Shown here one piece after another: positions 16,434 to 24,297 of a stretch of DNA of 36,741 nucleotides. A program made the position numbers and the translations under genes. The notes under the pieces were generated by a model. That model made no database searches, was not told the origin of the DNA, and saw nothing but the letters and a program-made list of their open reading frames with translations. This DNA comes from Pseudomonadota bacterium (GTDB lineage Bacteria; Pseudomonadota; Gammaproteobacteria; Burkholderiales; Burkholderiaceae_D): positions 1 through 36,741 of the forward strand of contig JAFAGG010000102.1 of NCBI GenBank assembly GCA_023422955.1. Direction: 5' to 3'. The stretch's first letter is position 1; the number at the start of each line of letters is the position of its first letter.

Positions 16434-17012
16434 TTATATACCAACATGTAAAAAATTCGGATCTTGAATGATTGTGGACAGCTTCAACTCCGTCCATTGC
16501 TGGGCATCGCCATCGACATAACGACGTCCAAACCAAAGAGGCTCGCCCTCCTCGGCCGTTTCAGCCTGCACTTCCATCTCGCCCACGTTACGCAAGCCGA
16601 TCACGCGCGATACGAGCAAGCCGCCATTGGGCATAAGTGAAGGAGAAAGACAAACTATGCGGCTTGCGCTATCCGTTTTCGTCGGCGCAAGACCATGGAA
16701 ACGCGCAAGGTCCACCACGCTGATCAGGTTGCCGCGCACATTCATGAGTCCCAGGAACCAGTCCTGCGTCAGCGGCACTTCGGTCAGCGGATTGAGCGTC
16801 ACGATTTCACCCGTGTCATGCAGATTCAACAGGTAGCGGCGATCGCCCGCCATGACACCCAATTGATTGACACGCGTATCCAGGCCGCTGCGCGCAACGC
16901 GCATGCGTTCGACCAATTCCATCTGGAATGCGTGCAAGCGGGTGCGACGCCCCGCTTTGTCCACTTTCTGCGTGCTCTGGTCGCTTGCCAGGTCGGAAGA
17001 GGAAGAGCTCAT
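16434..17012 (-). CDS. pilI: CheW-like adaptor protein PilI
   Basis: Protein of 192 residues with one CheW domain: LLNLHDTGEIVTLNPLTEVP, then WFLGLMNVRGNLISVVDLA, which is the CheW signature for the receptor/kinase interface, and ending in a C-terminal strand region. PilI couples receptor PilJ to the kinase ChpA at the inner membrane. It lies between pilH (15 bases upstream) and pilJ (46 bases downstream), the standard Pil-Chp order. The first 35 residues are polar and probably disordered. Confidence 0.93.
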   Translation of the reverse strand: MSSSSSDLASDQSTQKVDKAGRRTRLHAFQMELVERMRVARSGLDTRVNQLGVMAGDRRYLLNLHDTGEIVTLNPLTEVPLTQDWFLGLMNVRGNLISVVDLARFHGLAPTKTDSASRIVCLSPSLMPNGGLLVSRVIGLRNVGEMEVQAETAEEGEPLWFGRRYVDGDAQQWTELKLSTIIQDPNFLHVGI

Positions 17013-17027
17013 AGTGTCGAGAGAAAA

Positions 17028-17393
17028 TTAGCCGATTGCGGTGATCTTAGCCAACAGCTCTTGCGGATCGATGGGCTTGACGATGTAGTCGCGCGCACCT
17101 TGGCGCAAGCCCCAGATACGATCCGTTTCCTGACCCTTGCTGGTGCATATGATGACCGGCACATCTGCGGTTTGCGGATCGCGCACGATGGCGCGCGTTA
17201 CCTGGAAGCCGTTCTGGCCAGGCATGACGACATCCATCAGCACCAGATGCGGCTTGTCGGCCTTGATTTTGGCAATGGCTTCTTCGCCGTTCTCTGCCGT
17301 CGCTACGGTATAGCCATTCTTCACCAGTACATCGGTCAGGAAATAACGTTCGGTAGCGGAATCGTCAACGATCAAGATTTTCTGTATGGGCAT
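17028..17393 (-). CDS. pilH: Type IV pilus response regulator PilH
   Basis: Single-domain CheY-like receiver of 121 residues. The acidic pair is D10-D11 (VDDSATER), the phospho-acceptor is D54 (VLMDVVMPG), the switch Thr/Ser lies in IICTSKG and the conserved Lys in IVKPID. In Pseudomonas PilH drives or modulates pilus retraction and may act as a phosphate sink for ChpA. The sequence IWGLRQGARDYIVKPID is strongly PilH-like, which distinguishes it from the upstream PilG. It lies 33 bases after pilG. Confidence 0.93.
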   Translation of the reverse strand: MPIQKILIVDDSATERYFLTDVLVKNGYTVATAENGEEAIAKIKADKPHLVLMDVVMPGQNGFQVTRAIVRDPQTADVPVIICTSKGQETDRIWGLRQGARDYIVKPIDPQELLAKITAIG

Positions 17394-17426
17394 AGGATTA
17401 TCTGGACTTAATTACGTAAAGCACGT

Positions 17427-17831
17427 CTATTTTTCGGCGACCAGCGCAGCGTGCTCGCGCACGGTTTGCAGCAAGCTGTCTTTGGTAAAGGGTTTGGTGA
17501 GATAGGCATTCGAGCCGACCATGGCTCCACGCGCGCGATCAAACAAGCCGTCTTTCGAAGACAGCATGATGACGGGCGTCGAATGGAATTTGGAGCTTTT
17601 TTTGATCAGGGCGCAGGTCTGATACCCGTCCAGCTTGGGCATCAGGATGTCGCAAAAAATCAGGGCGGGCTTGTAGTCGTTAACTTTAGCCAGCGCATCA
17701 AAGCCATCTTCCGCCAGGACCACTTGATAACCGGCCTGGCTCAGGAAGATTTCGGCAGAGCGGCGAATCGTACTGCTGTCATCGACCACCATGATTTTTA
17801 CGTCTGCATTGCCACTCGCTATTGTCATCAT
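17427..17831 (-). CDS. pilG: Type IV pilus response regulator PilG
   Basis: Single receiver domain of 134 residues: acidic pair D17-D18 (VVDDSSTIRRSAE), phospho-acceptor D61 (IFCDILMPKLDGY), IMLSSKDGLFDRARG with switch Ser, and YLTKPFTKDSLL with the conserved Lys. PilG is the first gene of the operon; in Pseudomonas phospho-PilG promotes pilus extension and adenylate cyclase activity. The frame has two successive ATG codons, 17831 and 17828, and either may be used. A promoter candidate lies 24-53 bases upstream. Confidence 0.93.
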   Translation of the reverse strand: MMTIASGNADVKIMVVDDSSTIRRSAEIFLSQAGYQVVLAEDGFDALAKVNDYKPALIFCDILMPKLDGYQTCALIKKSSKFHSTPVIMLSSKDGLFDRARGAMVGSNAYLTKPFTKDSLLQTVREHAALVAEK

Positions 17832-17854
17832 GCAATCCCGTGGAAACCGTTTTC

Positions 17855-17884
17855 AATATACGGTCCTACTGTAACAAAAAGCAA
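17855..17884 (-). promoter_or_regulatory. Sigma-70-type promoter for the pilG-chpA operon
   Basis: On the minus strand TTGCTT (-35) and TATATT (-10) are separated by 18 bases, close to the sigma-70 consensus, and end 23 bases before the first pilG ATG. Two further TA-rich hexamers occur farther upstream but with worse spacing. This reading is by eye only. Confidence 0.5.
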
Positions 17885-17990
17885 GGTGATGACCAGCAAT
17901 GTTGCCACTAAGTATATAGCGGCGTGGCTTTTACGCAAAAGCTTCGATTCGTCCGCGTATAGGAGTGGAAGTTAAGAGAATTCTTTGTTA

Positions 17991-18179
17991 CTAAACCGGC
18001 ACCATCTCAAAATCATCCTTGCGTGCGCCGCACTCGGGACAGGTCCAGTTCATGGGGACATCTTCCCAGCGCGTGCCAGCGGGAATTCCCTCTTCGGGCA
18101 CGCCTGCTTCCTCATCGTAAACCCAACCACAGATCAGGCACATCCACTTCTTGTAAGCTTGGTTTTCTTTGGTAGTCAC
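17991..18179 (-). CDS. Rubredoxin
   Basis: Protein of 62 residues with the two iron-binding knuckles CLICGW and CPECGA spaced as in rubredoxin, and the typical YDEEAG, WEDVP and DDFE stretches. It would carry a single Fe(Cys)4 centre and transfer electrons in the cytoplasm; the partner is unknown. It starts with GTG at 18179, with an AAGG site 10 bases upstream. It is divergent from the ThiD-like gene over only 56 bases, and rubredoxin-thiD-hemL is a common order in betaproteobacteria. The following pilG gene has its own promoter, so the two are probably not one unit. Confidence 0.95.
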   Translation of the reverse strand: MTTKENQAYKKWMCLICGWVYDEEAGVPEEGIPAGTRWEDVPMNWTCPECGARKDDFEMVPV

Positions 18180-18235
18180 GACTTATCAACCTTCATCAAG
18201 TAAAATGCAAAGGGACATATCTTAATCTACCCGCC

Positions 18236-19087
18236 GTGCAAATCCAAACTTCCCCTTTGATTTTAACCTTCGGCGCCAGCGACCCCGTAGGCGCTCTCGG
18301 CATTCAGGCTGATCTTGCAGTTTTTGCAGCGATGGGCTGTCATGGTCTATCCGTCACCACTTCGCTGCTGGTGAGCGATACCACCAGCGTGGAAGGCATG
18401 CTGTCCATCGACGCGGACTGGGTGGCCGATCAGGCGCGCGTGGTGCTGGAAGACATGCCGATCGCGGCCTTCAAGGTGGGCGTTGTGGGCAGCATTGAAA
18501 ACATTACCGTCATTGCAGAAATCGTAGCGGACTATCCGGACATTCCCCTCATTCTTGATCCCTTTAGCAGCGGCTTGCCGGATCCGGAGGGAGACAACGA
18601 GGAATGGCTGAATGCCCTGCGCGAACTGCTGATCCCGCAAACCACGGTGCTGCTGCTATCGGCGCCGCAATTGACCCGCATGGCGGAAACCTGGCGCGAA
18701 ACCGCCGATGATGAAGACGACAGCGAAACTTTGCCGCTGGATGCCATGCATCTGGTCGATGCGGGCTGCGAACATGTCTTCATCACCGGCGCGCCCTGCG
18801 ATCCGCAGGAAGTCAGCAATCTGCTTTTCAGCGACGGCGGCACGGTGCGGCACGATCACTGGCCGCGCTTGCCCGGCTCTTACCGGGGTGCCGGCACCAC
18901 ATTATCAGCCGCCATCGCCGCGATGCTGGCCACCGGACTGGATGTGCCGGAAGCGGCGCTGGAAGCACAGGAATTCACCAATGCGGCATTAGCCAACGCC
19001 CAGCGCCTGGGCATGGGCAAACTGGTGCCGGATCGTTTCTTCTGGGCGCGAGATCCCAGTGCGACCGAAACGGACAACCATACCTAG
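18236..19087 (+). CDS. ThiD-like PfkB-fold protein (hydroxymethylpyrimidine kinase family), active site degenerate
   Basis: Protein of 283 residues, starting with GTG. It aligns by eye along its length with ThiD: LILTFGASDPVGALGIQADLA matches the N-terminal ThiD signature GTDPSGGAGIQADLK, LILDPFSSG matches the acidic strand, and RGAGTTLSAAIAAML matches HGTGCTLSAALAAL. Key ThiD positions differ: the anion-hole Cys of GTGCT is Thr, the substrate Gln of VAQNT is Ser, and the MKGGH lysine is Thr. It may have lost or changed kinase activity; ThiD phosphorylates hydroxymethylpyrimidine for thiamine. It is 17 bases upstream of hemL and divergent from rubredoxin. Gene callers would name it thiD, but true ThiD function is doubtful. 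Confidence 0.8.
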   Translation: MQIQTSPLILTFGASDPVGALGIQADLAVFAAMGCHGLSVTTSLLVSDTTSVEGMLSIDADWVADQARVVLEDMPIAAFKVGVVGSIENITVIAEIVADYPDIPLILDPFSSGLPDPEGDNEEWLNALRELLIPQTTVLLLSAPQLTRMAETWRETADDEDDSETLPLDAMHLVDAGCEHVFITGAPCDPQEVSNLLFSDGGTVRHDHWPRLPGSYRGAGTTLSAAIAAMLATGLDVPEAALEAQEFTNAALANAQRLGMGKLVPDRFFWARDPSATETDNHT

Positions 19088-19104
19088 CAATTTTTCAGGA
19101 CACT

Positions 19105-20397
19105 ATGACCACTCAAACCACTCAAAACGACATCCTCTTTTCACGCGCACAGCAAAGCACTCCCGGCGGCGTAAATTCCCCGGTACGCGCCTTCCGCTCG
19201 GTCGGCGGCACTCCTCGTTTCATCATCCGTGCCGACGGCGCCTATTTGTGGGATGCCGACAGCAAGCGCTATATCGACTACATCGGCTCCTGGGGACCGA
19301 TGATCGTGGGCCACAACCATCCCAAAGTCATCAAGGCAGTGCAGGATGCCGCCTCCCGCGGACTTTCCTTCGGCGCACCGACCGAAGGTGAAATCGAGAT
19401 GGCGGAAGAAATCTGCCGCCTGGTTCCCTCTATCGAACAAGTGCGCCTGGTGTCGAGCGGCACCGAAGCGGTGATGAGCGCACTGCGCCTGGCACGCGGC
19501 GCCACCGGCCGCGACATGATGATCAAGTTCGAAGGCTGCTATCACGGCCACGCAGACTCCATGCTGGTCAAGGCCGGCAGTGGCTTGCTCACCTTCGGCA
19601 ATCCGACTTCGGCCGGCGTGCCGGAAGATTTCGCCAAGCACACGCTGGTACTCGACTACAACGATGCGCAGCAGCTGAAGGATACCTTTGCCAAACTGGG
19701 CGACAAGATCGCCTGCGTGATCGTGGAACCGGTCGCCGGCAACATGAACCTGGTGCGCGCCACACCCGAGTTTCTGCAAACCATGCGCGAGCTGTGTACG
19801 CAGCATGGCGCGCTGCTGATTTTCGACGAGGTGATGTGCGGCTTCCGTGTAGGCTTGGGTGGCGCGCAGGCGCTGTACAGCATCAAGCCGGATCTGACCG
19901 TGCTGGGCAAGGTCATCGGCGGCGGCATGCCGGTTGCAGCTTTCGGCGGACGCAAGGACATCATGCAGCATCTGGCGCCCTTGGGCGGTGTTTATCAGGC
20001 CGGCACACTGTCCGGCAATCCGGTGGCTGTGGCGGCTGGCATGACGACGCTGAAGCTGATCCAGGCGCCCGGCTTCTACGACAACCTGACGGCTCAAACT
20101 CGCAAGCTGGTGGACGGTCTGACGGCAGTTGCCAAGGAGGCGAAGGTAGCGTTCAGCGCCGACTCGGTGGGCGGCATGTTCGGCCTATACTTTGCCGCAC
20201 AGATTCCCGGCAATTTTGCCGAGATGATGAAGTGCGACAAGGATCGCTTCAATGCCTTCTTCCACGCGATGCTGGATGAGGGCGTGTACCTGGCGCCTTC
20301 CGCCTTTGAAGCCGGTTTCGTATCGATTCGGCATGACGATGCAATCATCGATGCCACGATAGAAGCGGCTCGCCGCGCCTTTGCCCGTATCGCCTGA
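19105..20397 (+). CDS. hemL: Glutamate-1-semialdehyde 2,1-aminomutase
   Basis: Protein of 430 residues, class III PLP aminotransferase fold. Characteristic blocks are STPGGVNSPVRAFRSVGG at the N-terminus, IDYIGSWGPMIVGHNHP, VSSGTEAVMSALRLARG, KFEGCYHGHADSMLVKAG, IFDEVMCGFRVGLGGAQ with the PLP-interacting Asp, and LGKVIGGGMPVAAFGG with the Schiff-base lysine K269. It converts glutamate-1-semialdehyde to 5-aminolevulinate in the C5 haem pathway, in the cytoplasm. It lies 17 bases after the ThiD-like gene, so they are probably cotranscribed, and ends in a bidirectional terminator shared with corA. Confidence 0.97.
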   Translation: MTTQTTQNDILFSRAQQSTPGGVNSPVRAFRSVGGTPRFIIRADGAYLWDADSKRYIDYIGSWGPMIVGHNHPKVIKAVQDAASRGLSFGAPTEGEIEMAEEICRLVPSIEQVRLVSSGTEAVMSALRLARGATGRDMMIKFEGCYHGHADSMLVKAGSGLLTFGNPTSAGVPEDFAKHTLVLDYNDAQQLKDTFAKLGDKIACVIVEPVAGNMNLVRATPEFLQTMRELCTQHGALLIFDEVMCGFRVGLGGAQALYSIKPDLTVLGKVIGGGMPVAAFGGRKDIMQHLAPLGGVYQAGTLSGNPVAVAAGMTTLKLIQAPGFYDNLTAQTRKLVDGLTAVAKEAKVAFSADSVGGMFGLYFAAQIPGNFAEMMKCDKDRFNAFFHAMLDEGVYLAPSAFEAGFVSIRHDDAIIDATIEAARRAFARIA

Positions 20398-20416
20398 CAC
20401 ATCTGAGGCATGAAAC

Positions 20417-20448
20417 AAACAGGCCCGGTTAAACCGGGCTTGTTTTTT
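20417..20448. terminator. Bidirectional terminator between hemL and corA
   Basis: A 13-bp stem with one G-T pair (outer AACA/TGTT and core GCCCGGT/ACCGGGC) with loop TAA. On the plus strand it is followed by a T-run ending hemL; on the minus strand the other flank gives TTTGTTT for corA. It sits in the 49-base gap between the convergent genes and slightly overlaps the corA stop codon. Confidence 0.88.
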
Positions 20449-21412
20449 AGCGCAGCCAGCCGCGGTGGCGGAAATACCAGAGCGGCGTAATCGCACTGGC
20501 GATCATCAGCCCCAATGCAAACGGATAACCCAGCATCCAGTCCAGTTCCGGCATCAGGCGGAAGTTCATGCCGTAGATGCTGGCGATCACGGTGGGCGGC
20601 AGGAACACGACCGAGGCCACCGAGAAAATCTTGATCACATTGCTCTGGTTGATGTTGATGAAACCGACGGTGGCATCCATCAGGAAGTTGATCTTGTCGA
20701 ACAGGAAGGCGGTGTGGCCATCCAGCGATTCGATATCGCGCAGAATCTGGCGCGCTTCCTCGAACTGCTCGGAGTTCAGCAGTTTGCCGCGCATCAGGTA
20801 GCTCACGGCGCGACGCGTATCCATCATGTTGCGGCGTATGCGGCCGTTCAAGTCCTCTTCGCGTGCGATGGAGTTCAAGGCAACAGCGGCATCATCGTCG
20901 CGCAATTCCTTCTGCAGCACTGCATGACTGACCTTTTCCAGGCGGTCGTAAACACCTTCCAGCGTATCCGCTGAATATTCGGCATCCGTCGCATACAGGT
21001 CCAGCAGCACATCCTTGTAATCCGTGATGGAACCGGGACGCGAACGCGCGCGCATGCGCACCAGGCGGAAAATCGGCAAATCGTCGCTGTGCACCGAGAA
21101 CAGGATATTCTTGGCGAGAATGAAGGCCACGGTGATCACGCGCGCCTTGTCGTCGTCGTCTTCCAGCAGAAAGTCGGTACGCAGATGCAGGTCGCCGTTG
21201 GCCGCTTCGTAATAACGGGCCGACGCTTCGATATCCTTGACTTCGTCTTCGTCCGGCAGCGTAACGTCGTACATGCTCTTGACCCAGTCGCGCTCCTCCT
21301 CATCCGGATCTCTCAGATCGATCCAGACGGGATCCAGCCTTTCCAGGTCGTTGCGGCTTTCAATGTGTGCCTGGCTCAGGCGACCATTGCGCAAGACGAA
21401 TACATTAATCAT
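20447..21412 (-). CDS. corA: CorA-family magnesium transporter
   Basis: Protein of 321 residues. The large N-terminal cytoplasmic domain is followed by two transmembrane helices near the C-terminus, with the selectivity signature YGMNF (GMN) between them and a positively charged tail (WYFRHRGWLR). CorA forms a pentamer in the inner membrane for Mg2+ (also Co2+, Ni2+) uptake. The frame is open to an upstream ATG at 21466, but an AGGAG site six bases before the ATG at 21412 and the natural MINVFVLRNG start choose 21412. Two stem-loops immediately upstream could form a structured leader. Confidence 0.95.
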   Translation of the reverse strand: MINVFVLRNGRLSQAHIESRNDLERLDPVWIDLRDPDEEERDWVKSMYDVTLPDEDEVKDIEASARYYEAANGDLHLRTDFLLEDDDDKARVITVAFILAKNILFSVHSDDLPIFRLVRMRARSRPGSITDYKDVLLDLYATDAEYSADTLEGVYDRLEKVSHAVLQKELRDDDAAVALNSIAREEDLNGRIRRNMMDTRRAVSYLMRGKLLNSEQFEEARQILRDIESLDGHTAFLFDKINFLMDATVGFININQSNVIKIFSVASVVFLPPTVIASIYGMNFRLMPELDWMLGYPFALGLMIASAITPLWYFRHRGWLR

Positions 21413-21781
21413 GTGCACTCCTGGCCATATCATTTGCACCCACACGCGTGCCGGCGCAAATGGCATGGCTAGCCCTGCAGAAGCAATTCTGCAATCGACG
21501 TAATTTCAGGGAAACGCAGTGTGAAACGGCCGGACTGCGCCTACCCGCCCATAAGAGGCAAGCGGCGCATGAGAAGGAATAATTAGCGCGCAGACTCGCC
21601 ACTTGGTCGTTGGCTGACGACGAACAGGTTTTTACAAGGACTACCCAAGTCGGGTCTCCGCTAATGAAAACAGCGCAAGTGTACTGATAACGGCTAGCGC
21701 AGGCAAGCCGACATGACGGGTTTTCTACACGTTTTGCGATACGTCTTGCTGCGTTGTAAAACGCACTTTATGCCTTCGCAC
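21413..21781. other. Intergenic region of 369 bases: corA leader, no convincing gene
   Basis: The stretch between mtgA and corA holds two stem-loops near corA (21424-21469 and 21476-21493) and, near mtgA, a 6-bp hairpin TGCGTT/AACGCA. Open frames of up to 65 residues on the minus strand overlap the stem-loops and end with no ribosome-binding site or recognizable protein, so I do not call them genes. I see no clear -10/-35 pair for corA and no clear terminator after mtgA. Confidence 0.6.
21418..21422 (-). promoter_or_regulatory. Ribosome-binding site that sets the corA start
   Basis: AGGAG six bases before the ATG at 21412. It decides the start against the in-frame ATG at 21466 and lies at the foot of a stem-loop (21424-21469), so folding could affect its access. 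Confidence 0.7.
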
Positions 21782-22495
21782 TCAAGGCAGGGCTGCCGCA
21801 TTCATGCGCCTCAGGATGACGTCGGCACGCCGAGTCATATACGGCGAATACAGGTTTCGTCCATACACGCGCGGATTGGGCAGCAGGGCTGCGAGGTAAG
21901 CCGCCTGAGTGGCACTCAGCCGCGCTGCAGGAATGCCGAAATAATGCCTTGCCGCTGCCTCGGCACCGAAAATTCCCGTTCCCCATTCAGCGACATTCAG
22001 ATAGATCTCAAAAATGCGCTGCTTCTCCATCCAGTATTCCAGCATGTAGGTAATGACCAGCTCCTGGCCCTTGCGTACATAACTGCGGCCGCCGGACAAG
22101 AACAGATTTTTCGCCAGCTGCTGGGTAAGCGTGGATCCGCCCGCGACGATTTTCCCCTTCTTGGCATTTTTCTCGTAAGCCTTGAGCAGCGCTTCCCAGT
22201 CCACGCCCTGGTGATCGGAAAAGCGCGCGTCTTCCGAAGCAATGATGGCGCGCTTGAGATGGGGAGAAATCCGGTCGTAATCCACCCACTGGTGCTTCAG
22301 CTTGGCATTCGGCTTGCGTTCCTGCAGTTGCACCAGCTGGTCGCGCATGAAGCGGGTGGACGTCGGATTGTAATTGACCCACCAGCCGATTTGCAGGAAG
22401 AAATACAACTGCAGCAGCAATACGACGAGTAGCGGCAAAAAGATCAGCCACAGCAATGGCCGCAGCCATCTTCTCTTTACATTTTTTCTTCGCAC
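21782..22495 (-). CDS. mtgA: Monofunctional biosynthetic peptidoglycan transglycosylase
   Basis: Protein of 237 residues with one N-terminal transmembrane anchor (about residues 11-35) and a glycosyltransferase 51 domain: IIASEDARFSDHQGVDWEA with the catalytic Glu (EDxxFxxHxG), GGSTLTQQLAKNLFL, RKGQELVIT, YLNVAEWGTGIFGAEAAARHYF and LSATQAAYLAALLPNP. It polymerises lipid II into glycan strands in the periplasm, without a transpeptidase domain. It lies 6 bases after aroE and is the last gene of the long minus-strand cluster starting at mpl. Confidence 0.95.
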   Translation of the reverse strand: MRRKNVKRRWLRPLLWLIFLPLLVVLLLQLYFFLQIGWWVNYNPTSTRFMRDQLVQLQERKPNAKLKHQWVDYDRISPHLKRAIIASEDARFSDHQGVDWEALLKAYEKNAKKGKIVAGGSTLTQQLAKNLFLSGGRSYVRKGQELVITYMLEYWMEKQRIFEIYLNVAEWGTGIFGAEAAARHYFGIPAARLSATQAAYLAALLPNPRVYGRNLYSPYMTRRADVILRRMNAAALP

Positions 22496-22501
22496 GGCCG
22501 A

Positions 22502-23323
22502 TTACAATAAGGAGCGCAATTCTTGGTAGACAGGCGAGGTATCCGGCCGCACGCCGCGCCATATGAAAAAGGATTCCGCCGCCTGTTCCACCAGCATGCC
22601 CAATCCATCGCGGATCATCGCGCCCTGCCCGGATGCAAACTGCAGAAAGGGCGTCGGCGCTTTCGCATACATCATGTCGTACGCCAGCGTCTGCTGACTG
22701 AATGCGATGGCCGGCACCGGCGGCACTTCTGCCGTCAGGCTTGCGGACGTTGCATTGATGATCACATCGAATGCATGGTCGATGGCGGCAAATTCGCATG
22801 CTCGCAATACCGATCCCTGCTGCGAGAAATGCTCCACCAGCTCTACCGCTTTTGCAGAAGTACGATTGGCAATGACCAGTTCGGCCGGCCGTTCCATCAG
22901 TAGCGGCAGGATAACGCCGCGTGCCGCGCCGCCCGCACCCAGCAGCAAAATGCGCTTGCCGCCTAGCGGCACTTTCGCCTTTTGCACGACATCCGTGACC
23001 AGTCCTATGCCGTCGGTATTGTCGCCAAGGATGCTCGTTCCCTCTATCTTCAGCGTATTGACGGCACCGGCAGCCTGGGCGCGCTCGGTCAGGACGCTGG
23101 CATAGTTGTAGGCATCCAGCTTGAAGGGAACGGTGACATTGGCGCCCTTGCCGCCGGCAGCGACGAAGGCTTGCAGGGTGGGCACGAAACCATCCAGCGG
23201 CGCCAGCAGACGTTCATAAATCAGATCCTGAGCGGTCTGCTGCGCAAAGCGGGCATGAATGTCCGGCGACTTGCTGTGCTGGATGGGGTTGCCCACCACG
23301 ACATATCGATCCGGCGCCGCCAT
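22502..23323 (-). CDS. aroE: Shikimate dehydrogenase (NADP+)
   Basis: Protein of 273 residues, the normal AroE size. Substrate motifs NPIQHSKSP and GANVTVPFK (catalytic Lys) and the GDNTDGIG motif (catalytic Asp) are present, followed by the NADP-binding Rossmann motif LLGAGGAARG and IANRTSAKA. It reduces 3-dehydroshikimate to shikimate in aromatic amino acid synthesis. Its ATG overlaps the TGA of the tonB-like gene (TGATG), suggesting coupled translation, and mtgA follows after 6 bases. AroQ, the preceding enzyme of the pathway, is encoded at 30200-30637 on the other strand. Confidence 0.96.
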   Translation of the reverse strand: MAAPDRYVVVGNPIQHSKSPDIHARFAQQTAQDLIYERLLAPLDGFVPTLQAFVAAGGKGANVTVPFKLDAYNYASVLTERAQAAGAVNTLKIEGTSILGDNTDGIGLVTDVVQKAKVPLGGKRILLLGAGGAARGVILPLLMERPAELVIANRTSAKAVELVEHFSQQGSVLRACEFAAIDHAFDVIINATSASLTAEVPPVPAIAFSQQTLAYDMMYAKAPTPFLQFASGQGAMIRDGLGMLVEQAAESFFIWRGVRPDTSPVYQELRSLL

Positions 23324-24225
23324 CAGTTGCCTCCTCGTGCTTCTATCTCCAGGCCCTTATCGCGTGTGAAATTAAAGCGTGTCACGATTTCCCATACATC
23401 GTCTTTTCCCGTCGTGCGCATATGCGCCGGGAAGCGGTTGAAAGGTGCAGCGCTCCTGACTATGCGCAGCGCCGCCTTATCCAGGTTTGCATCGCCTGAA
23501 CTTTTCTCTACTCTTGGCCCGCCTTCCTTTTGGTAAAGCGTGCCGTCATGGAACACAGGAATATAGAGGATGAGCTCACCGTACAATTTTTTCCCTTTAT
23601 GCTCGGGGAAGCTCTTCGTACCGACTTGTTCGATGCGCGTTTGAAGTGCCGTGTAATACTCGGCGTACTCGACTTGCCTGGTGCGGGGAGAAATCTGGGT
23701 CTTCTTCGGCCGCTTGTTATAGATCTCGATATTCTTTGCGATCTCCGCTTCCATGCGCGCCAGCACATGGGCCTGGTCTTCCTGGTCCGCGCTATCGGGA
23801 TTAACAGGTTCAGCAGCTTTTTTCGGATTTTCGGTGGCAGGATTAACGGCAGCAGAATTTTCGGAGCGTACCTGGGCCAGCATTTTCTGCTGCATCGCTT
23901 CCAGTTCTGCCACGCGCTGGCGCGTCGCACGCAAACTCTCGCCATCCTGCATCTCGCGGCTATCCGGAAGCGGCGACGTGGCCCTGCCCTCATCGGCATT
24001 GCCGCCGCCATCCAGATTGGCCTGGGCCAGCGCATCGGCCTTCAGCGGCTTGCGGTCGTGCTTGGCATTGACCAGTATGACTTCCAGTCCGGGATCGGTA
24101 GGGCTGAAACGAAACGCCTCCGGCGGCACGAATCGGACTGCCAGCAAACCCGCATGCAGCAGTACGGATACGCCCAATGCAAAACTGAGCAGGCGGTTTT
24201 GAGAAATGAACTTCACGCGTCGCAA
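23323..24225 (-). CDS. TonB-like energy-transducer family protein
   Basis: Protein of 300 residues. A short basic N-terminus and a single hydrophobic segment (about residues 13-31, LSFALGVSVLLHAGLLAVRF) act as inner-membrane anchor. A charged, partly coiled-coil periplasmic stretch follows (VAELEAMQQKMLAQ, MEAEIAKNIEIYNKR), then a C-terminal domain of about 85 residues with YGELILYIPVFHDGTLYQ and LDKAALRIVRSAAPFNRFP, the TonB C-terminal pattern. The usual long Pro-Lys/Pro-Glu repeat is missing. It may transfer proton-motive force to an outer-membrane transporter, or act like a TolA-type link; no exbBD or receptor is nearby. It lies 72 bases after rnb and overlaps aroE by one base. Confidence 0.82.
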   Translation of the reverse strand: MRRVKFISQNRLLSFALGVSVLLHAGLLAVRFVPPEAFRFSPTDPGLEVILVNAKHDRKPLKADALAQANLDGGGNADEGRATSPLPDSREMQDGESLRATRQRVAELEAMQQKMLAQVRSENSAAVNPATENPKKAAEPVNPDSADQEDQAHVLARMEAEIAKNIEIYNKRPKKTQISPRTRQVEYAEYYTALQTRIEQVGTKSFPEHKGKKLYGELILYIPVFHDGTLYQKEGGPRVEKSSGDANLDKAALRIVRSAAPFNRFPAHMRTTGKDDVWEIVTRFNFTRDKGLEIEARGGN

Positions 24226-24297
24226 TCGAGGAAGACTACAGAGTGGAGGATTTTACGATAAAGGCAGAGCCCGATTGCATTCCTGTCTCACTCTGTA

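Noticed and set aside
17927..17942. Hairpin GCTTTT-ACGC-AAAAGC as terminator of rubredoxin
   Set aside because: No T-run follows on the minus strand and the stem is AT-rich; I do not call a terminator.
21405..21602. Small minus-strand ORF of 65 codons upstream of corA as leader peptide
   Set aside because: No ribosome-binding site, it overlaps the corA start in another frame, and no regulatory codon run is visible.
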